A stretch of DNA of 64,000 bases from Boothiomyces macroporosus (lineage: Eukaryota > Chytridiomycota > Chytridiomycetes > Rhizophydiales > Terramycetaceae), in contig JADGKB010000030.1 in assembly GCA_027604185.1 (NCBI GenBank), forward strand, positions 62,001 through 126,000. The letters run 5' to 3'. Below the pieces are notes generated by a model. It did not search any database and was not told the DNA's origin. It was given only the letters and a program-made list of their open reading frames with translations. Shown one piece after another: positions 58,647 through 64,000 of the stretch. Made by a program: the position numbers and the translations under genes. Each line of letters begins with the position of its first letter. The first letter of the stretch is position 1.

Positions 58647-59632
58647 TTAGTCTTCTTGTAGTTTAGCAACACTGTGTATATTGTGGGATGTTGAACGAAC
58701 CTCTTCCTGTTTCTTGGAAGCAGGACGGTCATACAAACCTTCGTTTATAATAAAGCCAATCATATTCCATATTCCACCAGTGCTAAACCCCAAAACAGCG
58801 ACTAGTATGATATACTTGTGGTAATAATTAAAAATTCCACATATCACGTATGGCACTGCCAGAGACCTAGTGTTAATCGCATGTACCACTGCACAAAGTA
58901 ATTGTATATAAATATCAGGATCTTTCTTGCCGAGCGATCCAGAATTTCGTCTTGAAGCGGGTTGCCCCCTTTTTCTATACACTGGGTCGATTTGGAATGG
59001 AACAATTTGTTTGATTTCTTCTGCGATTTGGTTCTCCTGGACTTTACCTTTCGGATTTGGTAAAGTACTTTTAATCCACAAAATAGAATAACTCCAAACA
59101 GTGTGGTCTCCACAACCACTGAAATTATGGGTAGAGTCTTATCGGGGCTGTACATTGTTTCAAAACACCAGTACCAGCTTTGTCCATTTGACTTGTAAGC
59201 TATGCCCTCTAGTATCAAGGCTGTCGATGTAACAAACACCAAAAGTTTCCAATCATGGGCACCAAAATCAATAGGGTGCTTCAATATAGTGCTGCAATAT
59301 ACTTGTACCGAGATACTGGCTACTAATATACAATTTAATGCTGCTGCAAATCCGGCAGCTGCAGCAATGAATTTACACATTTCGCCATCCCAATCCGTAT
59401 CGTATAATACATTGTGAAGTTGATCAATCATACACGAAAAATACATTATAATATCTGTTATAGCGATATACAAGGGAAACCGAAGAGTAATGGGCTTAGT
59501 GCCTTCCTTTTTCCATCTGTAAAATACCCGAGATATGACAAAAATCGAGCCAAGAAGGCTAAGGTGTAAAGTAACAAAACTGATTCCATAGATCAAATCT
59601 TTATCTTGTATCGGCGGAATTGGTCTGCTCAT
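58647..59632 (-). CDS. Seven-TM cAMP-receptor-like GPCR, copy 2
   Basis: A 321-residue paralogue of the GPCR at 57456-58425, same strand, 222 bp away. Shared blocks include YGISFVTLHLSLLGSIFVIS, RWKKEGTKPITLRFPLYIAI, CKFIAAAAGFAAALNCILVA, GQSWYWCFETMYSPDKTL and RSARKILIFIYNYFVQW. The intron at 58867-58886 sits at the same place (after FVQW) as in copy 1, so duplication came after this intron was present. Third loop and C-terminal tail are diverged, which suggests different coupling or regulation. Confidence 0.85.
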
Positions 59633-59731
59633 TCTGGAAAAAATATCCTATTGTGAAAAGAACGAATAATGGGGTGAAAACAATCAGCTGAAATCGGTAA
59701 TAAGTGTCTACAATAAATATACAGGATTTAT

Positions 59732-60730
59732 TTAGGCTTGTGTAGCAGTGATTCCATTACATACTCCTGATGATTGTCCAACAGCAACTTCACATTTTTG
59801 CTCCTTTTGTCCCTTTGGAGTCGAAGCAATCAAGAAGCCCGCCTTGTTGTCAGTGGAGCAGAATTGGAGAGCACATCCTTTAATTCCTCCAACGGTAGCA
59901 CAGAAAGATCCAGTGGTGGATGAAACGGTTTTGGATTCACCTCCAGCAGAAAAAGTAAATTGAGTGGCGGTGGTGCTAGTGGTTTTTGGGCAAGTTCCAG
60001 TTTTTACACCTTTGGTGTTTTGACGTGCAACACCACCAAGATCTTTTCCTCCATTAACAACAGTAGCGCCAGTAGCCAATGTGGTAGCATTTCCAGCAGC
60101 AGCACCAGCATTAGCAGCAGCACCAGCATTTCCTGCTTTCTTTCCTTTCTTTTCCTTTTTACCCTTCTTCTTGTGCTTCTTGTTCTTTTTCTTGTTCTTC
60201 TTGTTCTTTTTCTTGTTTTTCTTTCCCTTCTTATTCTTCTTGTTTTTCTTTCCCTTTCCTTTGCCCTTGGCTTTACCAGCCTTGGCAGGAGCAGCTCCAT
60301 CTTGTTGAACAGCAGTGATTCCATTACATACACCAGATGATTGCCCGACAACTACTTCGCACTTTTGCTCCTTTTGCCCTTGTGGAGTTGCGGCGATCAA
60401 GAATCCACCTTTGCTGTCATTGGCACAGAACTGGAGTGCACAACCTCTGATCCCACCTACAGTTGCACAGAAAGATCCAGTGGTAGAAGACACAGTTTTA
60501 CTTTGACCGCCAGCGGAAAAAGTGAAAGATGTTGGAGTATTGACTCCAGATGGGCAAGTACCGGTAGTGACACCTTTGGTGTTGGATCTGGCATCTCCTC
60601 CAAGAGATTTCCCTCCATTTACGACCGTGGCACCAGTAGCCAATGTGGTAGCGTTTCCAGCAGCAGCGGTATCATTTCCAGCAGCGAGTACAGCAGAGAT
60701 AAGGGTAACTAACAATGTAGAGTATTGCAT
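59732..60730 (-). CDS. Secreted duplicated-domain protein with Lys-rich linker
   Basis: A 332-residue intronless protein. Signal peptide MQYSTLLVTLISAVLA. Two copies of a ~115-residue unit (residues ~23-140 and ~212-332) share TLATGATVVNGGK, SKTVSSTTGSFCATVGGI, GCALQFC, GQKEQKCEV and VGQSSGVCNGIT. Each unit has six Cys, suggesting three disulfides. Between them (residues ~150-199) is a stretch made almost only of Lys, Asn and Gly, plus Ala-rich flanks. I do not recognise the unit. A cell-wall or secreted cationic protein is a guess; dibasic linkers could be cut by Kex2-type proteases. An upstream in-frame extension to 60958 is rejected because it precedes the signal peptide. Confidence 0.85.
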   Translation of the reverse strand: MQYSTLLVTLISAVLAAGNDTAAAGNATTLATGATVVNGGKSLGGDARSNTKGVTTGTCPSGVNTPTSFTFSAGGQSKTVSSTTGSFCATVGGIRGCALQFCANDSKGGFLIAATPQGQKEQKCEVVVGQSSGVCNGITAVQQDGAAPAKAGKAKGKGKGKKNKKNKKGKKNKKKNKKNKKKNKKHKKKGKKEKKGKKAGNAGAAANAGAAAGNATTLATGATVVNGGKDLGGVARQNTKGVKTGTCPKTTSTTATQFTFSAGGESKTVSSTTGSFCATVGGIKGCALQFCSTDNKAGFLIASTPKGQKEQKCEVAVGQSSGVCNGITATQA

Positions 60731-61255
60731 GTTGATGTTGTGCAGAAAATTGTTTCGCGTTTTATAGTTGTTTGAAACAGAGAGCCTTTGGCTTTGACAG
60801 GACCGGGAACCGTCAGGAGTTTGGAGGGGCGATTGGGAAATCCAAAAATAAAATGAAGTCATGGAAAAGCCCGAAATTATTGATCCCCTCTGAAATTCCC
60901 TGCATCTAATGTCAACCAAATCGGGTTCTAAATAATTATACCCTTTTGGAATTAGCAAAGAATAAAGTACGGTTTTTGGTGCGGTAATTACAATAATGCA
61001 AACAAAACATTTAATGTAGCCATTACCTTTCCTTATCCAAGCAGCTCAAAGTTCCATCAAATTCAGAACAATCGCCCAGTATCAGCCCACTCGATTTCCA
61101 TCTACTTGTGATTCTGCGTTTGGAGCCAACTCCTACTCCAAAAGCATTGCCGTTTGAGAGCCAAATTAAATTCATTCAAGCAAACTCGATTCCATTGAGG
61201 CCCATTTGTAACTTTTATAAAACCTTTATCATTTGAACAGTTTTTATTTAACTCG
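60731..61255. other. Promoter of the secreted protein and PRS 3' flank
   Basis: A 525-bp stretch with no recognised gene. It contains the upstream region of the secreted repeat protein and the 3' end of PRS. A minus-strand frame at 61102-61341 overlaps the PRS end and is a shadow. Confidence 0.5.
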
Positions 61256-62299
61256 TTACAATGGGTGATGGAACAAGAAAGACATACTCTCACCATTGTG
61301 GGTTCTACGAATCGCTTCTGCGAGCAATCCAGAAATGTCAAGCTGAACCAATTTTGTAGACATTCTCTTCTTTTCAGGAGGTATTGGATAGGAATTGGTC
61401 ACGATGATTCCATTAATTGCTTCGCAATTTTCAATGACCTTTAACGCATTTCCTGACAGTATACCATGAACTGCAACAATGTAGACCTTTTCAGCAGAAC
61501 ATTTCTTGAGATGCTAACTTAAACAATATGCTACCTCACACGAATCAATAAAAGAATGAGTGCCATCTATAACGTCATCCAAAACGAGACATATCTTTTC
61601 ATTAACATCTCCGACCAAGGATAACTTTGTTTCATACTCTTCGGTAACATTATTACCTTCCCTAATATGATAACGTTCACGATGAATCAGAGCAAAATCA
61701 ATTTTCAAGATATCGGCTAATTGCGCAACACTAGATCAAACTATTGTTTACCGACGAGTACCACCTGCATTTTTAGACACCATAATGCACTTGTCTGATC
61801 GGAAATGATCTGAAATATACTTTGCCAGACTTGGTTGGGCAAGTAAATTGTCACAAGGCTTGTTAAAGAAACCTTGGGTGAGAGAGGAATGCAGTTCGAG
61901 TGTGATTATGTGATCTACTCCAGCAACACTGAGCATGTTTGCCACAAGTTTGGCAGAGATAGCCCCTCTCGCCTTCTTTTTCTTTGATTGTTTGTTGTAT
62001 GGGAAATATGGCAACCTAAAGTAAGCTAATACTCACACTGCAGTGATTCTACGAGCGGAAGCTGACCGACAAGAAGAAATCATAATCAAGAGTTCCATCA
62101 AGTGATCATTCATTGAATGCGATCCCGATTGAATCAAAAATACGTCTGCATCACGAACAGATACTCCTAGTTCAACACTTGTTTCAGCATTTGGAAATCG
62201 TTTCACTACTGCTGGAGATGGAGGGATACCTAGCCTGTCAAGAATCAGACCGGTCAACTCAGGATGGGACGATCCAGTAAATATTTTGATTCCTGGCAT
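61256..62299 (-). CDS. PRS: Ribose-phosphate pyrophosphokinase
   Basis: Makes PRPP from ribose 5-phosphate and ATP for nucleotide, His and Trp synthesis; 326 residues, the usual length. Motifs: IKIFTGSSHPELTGLILDRL, FPNAETSVELGVSVRDADVF, ASARRITAVLPYFPYNKQSK (across intron 1), KARGAISAKLVANMLSVAGV, DHIITLELHSSLTQGFF and the PRPP-binding LVLDDVIDGTHSFI. Introns: 62016-62036, 61731-61751, 61514-61534. The catalytic flexible loop and HS motif look complete. Yeasts have several PRS paralogues; which one this is cannot be decided. The longer frame upstream of MPGIKIF is unlikely. Confidence 0.93.
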
Positions 62300-62367
62300 T
62301 TCTGTGGTTTTCGATTCTGAATCTGAAATTTTTAGAGCAAAGTGATTGGAAAAACTAGAGATGATTT

Positions 62368-63031
62368 TTATTCTAAAGAGTGAAGAATTTCCATTATGTC
62401 TTTGAAGGTAGTCCACCCGTGATATGGAATATTTTCTCTCTTGCAGTAGGTCTCTAAATCGTAGCCTTTGCGGGCGAAAATCAAGTGCGCTTCCCGAGCA
62501 GCTGGCATATCCGAAACCCCATCGCCAATGAATACGATTTTATGGCTGGTGCCAAGTTTCTTGTATTCTCTCAATCTGGTTCCTTTATCGTGTCCATAGT
62601 GTGAGTCATCAAGATAGATGATTTCCCAATGGCTAGGATGAATTTTCAGTCCGTTAGCAACCAATTCCAAATCATATTCTTTGAGCTCCCTTTTGAAAAA
62701 GTGCTCCAGCAATGGCACTAACCCAGACGACAGCACAGTCATTGGGTATTTCTTTTCCTGCACCCATTGGTAAAATTCCTTGAAGAATGGATCAAACTGA
62801 ATATCATCAACGATTTCTATCGCTTCTTCAAAGGTAGGGTAATCAACGGTGCTCCACATTTCTCTTACTGCATCCCTAAAACTCTTTGTTCCATTCAATA
62901 TCTCCATGTCCAGCGCTTTTCTTCTAGGCTTTCCCATCTTCAAGTCAATTAAGCGGATCCCAGTATCTTCAGTGGTAATGGTTCTTATTAGCTTATTATT
63001 ACCCATCAAAATCAGAAAATATTGCGTACAT
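62368..63031 (-). CDS. HAD-superfamily phosphatase (Pyp1/YNL010W-like)
   Basis: A 214-residue hydrolase. The nucleophile motif FSDFDGTIT (DxD with catalytic Asp) is rebuilt across a 19-nt intron (62984-63002) near the start. Motif II is TVLSSGL, motif III a Lys in KLGTSHKIV, motif IV FIGDGVSDMPAA. The central WEIIYLDDSHYGHDKGTRL block fits the fungal polyol/phospho-sugar phosphatase group related to YNL010W. The exact substrate cannot be read from the sequence. It is divergent from the BioF-like gene, with 143 bp between ATGs. Confidence 0.85.
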
Positions 63032-63174
63032 CAAGAAACAAAAAAAATAGCCTTTGATGTTCAAAAAGGAAGCGGCTATTAGTCATTCCGCAATCATCCC
63101 CTTAATTACCTCCACTGCGGGAGATGCAATTCAAATCCGTCCGTGGCGAATCACCCGACTTTACTTTTCATTAA

Positions 63175-64000
63175 ATGCCAGACAAACTATCAGAACAACT
63201 GGAGAGGATTCTAAACAACAGAAGGGAAAGACATACACTAAGAAAACTCAAAATCAATAATTTGGTTGACTTTAGTTCAAATGACTATTTAGGCTTGGCA
63301 CATTCTAAAGAGTTGAACCAAACCATCCAATCTCACTCTTTGAATGGGCTAGGCTCCACTGGTTCAAGGTTGTTATCTGGGCATTCACAAGAATCTGTGG
63401 AATTGGAACAATTTCTTGCAAAATTCCATAAAGCACCAGATGCATTGCTGTTCAATTCTGGATTTGATGCTAATTATGGTGTGTTTAGCTGTCTACCTCA
63501 GCCTGGAGATGCGATATTCTATGATGAACTTATCCATGCATCCGTTCATGCTGGAATGAGGGCTTCCCAGTCCAAAATCATCAAGCCATTCATCCACAAT
63601 AATATAGATAGCTTATTGGTGTTGATTAACAATTATAAGAATATTCATTCAGGAAATATATTTATTGCTGTAGAATCGCTTTACTCTATGGATGGGTGCT
63701 GGTCAAATTTGAAGGAAATAGTCGAGCTTGTTGAAAAGTTTGAGAATGCTTTTCTTATTATAGATGAAGTAATACCAAATTCATACTAGGCTCATTCTAC
63801 TGGAATCATTGGAGAAGAAGGTAGAGGACTGGCTTGCCATTTGAATGTAGAAAGTAAAATCCTTGTTCGTGTGCATACATTTGGAAAGGCAGTTGGCTGT
63901 CATGGAGGTAATACCCACTAATCCCAGCGGCTGTTCTTTGCAGCTCCCTTTTAAAACAGTACTTTATCAACTATTCCAAACCTGTCATTTTTTCAACTTT
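63175..64000 (+). CDS. 8-amino-7-oxononanoate synthase-like enzyme, 3' part outside window
   Basis: A PLP-dependent alpha-oxoamine synthase of the BioF type, which would join pimeloyl thioester and alanine in biotin synthesis. Visible: VDFSSNDYLGLAHSKELNQ, GLGSTGSRLLSGHSQESVEL, LLFNSGFDANYGVFSCL, DELIHASVHAGMRAS, IIDEAHSTGIIGEEGRGL (Asp and His of the PLP site, rebuilt across the intron at 63769-63789) and RVHTFGKAVGCHGG with the Schiff-base Lys. A second intron is at 63908-63927. The C-terminus, which could show a peroxisomal signal, is outside the window. 5-Aminolevulinate synthase and Lcb-type enzymes are less likely by the N-terminal motifs. Confidence 0.9.

Noticed and set aside
59960..60340. 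Plus-strand Phe/Leu/Ser-rich frames over the secreted protein
   Set aside because: They are complements of the Lys-rich linker and have no independent support.
60731..60958. Longer start for the secreted repeat protein
   Set aside because: The added residues would place the clear signal peptide in the middle of the protein.
63110..63160. tRNA-like stretch (TTCAAATCC)
   Set aside because: No acceptor stem or D-arm can be folded around it.

Overview
The window is a compact fungal nuclear segment with about 42 protein-coding gene models in 64 kb, roughly 1.5 kb per gene. The gene set is fungal: a Kch-type potassium channel, yapsin-like protein, OPT transporter, Mlp/TPR basket protein, velvet factor, GT31/PAN glycosyltransferase, cAMP-receptor-like GPCRs and ALG10. 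The phosphofructokinase has the N-terminal glyoxalase-like domain known from Saccharomycotina. A velvet protein and an NPL4 that keeps its NZF finger are unlike common budding yeasts, so I infer an early-branching ascomycetous yeast or relative. CUG reads as leucine at conserved sites, for example in the CDK VALKRI motif and the ArgRS DLKEHG motif. No tRNA or rRNA gene was recognised.

The main result is the gene structure. Almost every gene is broken into pieces that look like frameshifts or in-frame stops. Each break is resolved by removing a GT...AG segment of only 18-24 nt, mostly 20-21 nt. I resolved about 90 of them by hand. In every model with both ends in the window, the spliced length is a multiple of three and conserved motifs are rebuilt across the junctions (HRDLKL in the CDK, GSIDND...TD in PFK, the velvet and ESCRT Mod(r) domains, CX9C in COX12). 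Most carry a TAAY/TGAY/TTAY element ending about 3-8 nt before the AG, so the branch site is nearly fused to the 3' splice site. Only a few introns are longer: 127 nt in RPS15, 55 nt in eL33, 55 nt in MLP/TPR, 66 nt at one ambiguous site, and one 38-nt intron made of two abutting 19-nt GT-AG units.

Layout. 1-4504 (-): MLP/TPR. 4560-6299 (+): ZIP2/SHOC1-like meiotic candidate. 6396-10425 (-): ARM-repeat plus SPRY protein. 10591-11948 (-): ALG10. 12173-14504 (+): arginyl-tRNA synthetase with a GST-like N-terminus. 14552-15988 (-): BNA2. 16650-17527 (-): two DUF1330 paralogues. 17999-20805 (+): PFK. 20859-22802 (-): RPS15 and two four-TM paralogues. 22820-24024 (+): CDK10/11-like kinase. 24412-27375 (-): velvet factor and NPL4. 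27554-29561 (+): RIO2 and eL33. 29652-31636 (-): mitochondrial ThrRS. 31796-33240 (+): GT31. 33279-33769 (-): bZIP. 33881-38113 (+): LIM protein, KHE-related protein, TPR-repeat protein. 38161-40750 (-): CAP-Gly protein. 41320-45066 (+): OPT transporter and a pseudo-aspartyl protease. 45107-46589 (-): COX12, a 51-bp repeat and two Ecl1-like proteins. 46590-48131: gene-poor. 48165-51097 (+): aminopeptidase P and cis-prenyltransferase. 51153-53759 (-): SEC18 and a small secreted ORF. 53844-54670 (+): DUF1295. 54887-56321 (-): KCH. 56524-57448 (+): VPS37. 57456-60730 (-): two GPCR paralogues and a secreted Lys-rich repeat protein. 61256-63031 (-): PRS and a HAD phosphatase. 63175-64000 (+): BioF-like enzyme, running off the window.

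Neighbours are mostly unrelated housekeeping genes, with no metabolic cluster. Recent tandem duplication is common in the accessory genes (DUF1330, four-TM, Ecl1-like and GPCR pairs, and the internal repeat of the secreted protein). Intergenic gaps are small: 17 bp between divergent ATGs at 22802/22820 and 7 bp between convergent stops at 57448/57456.
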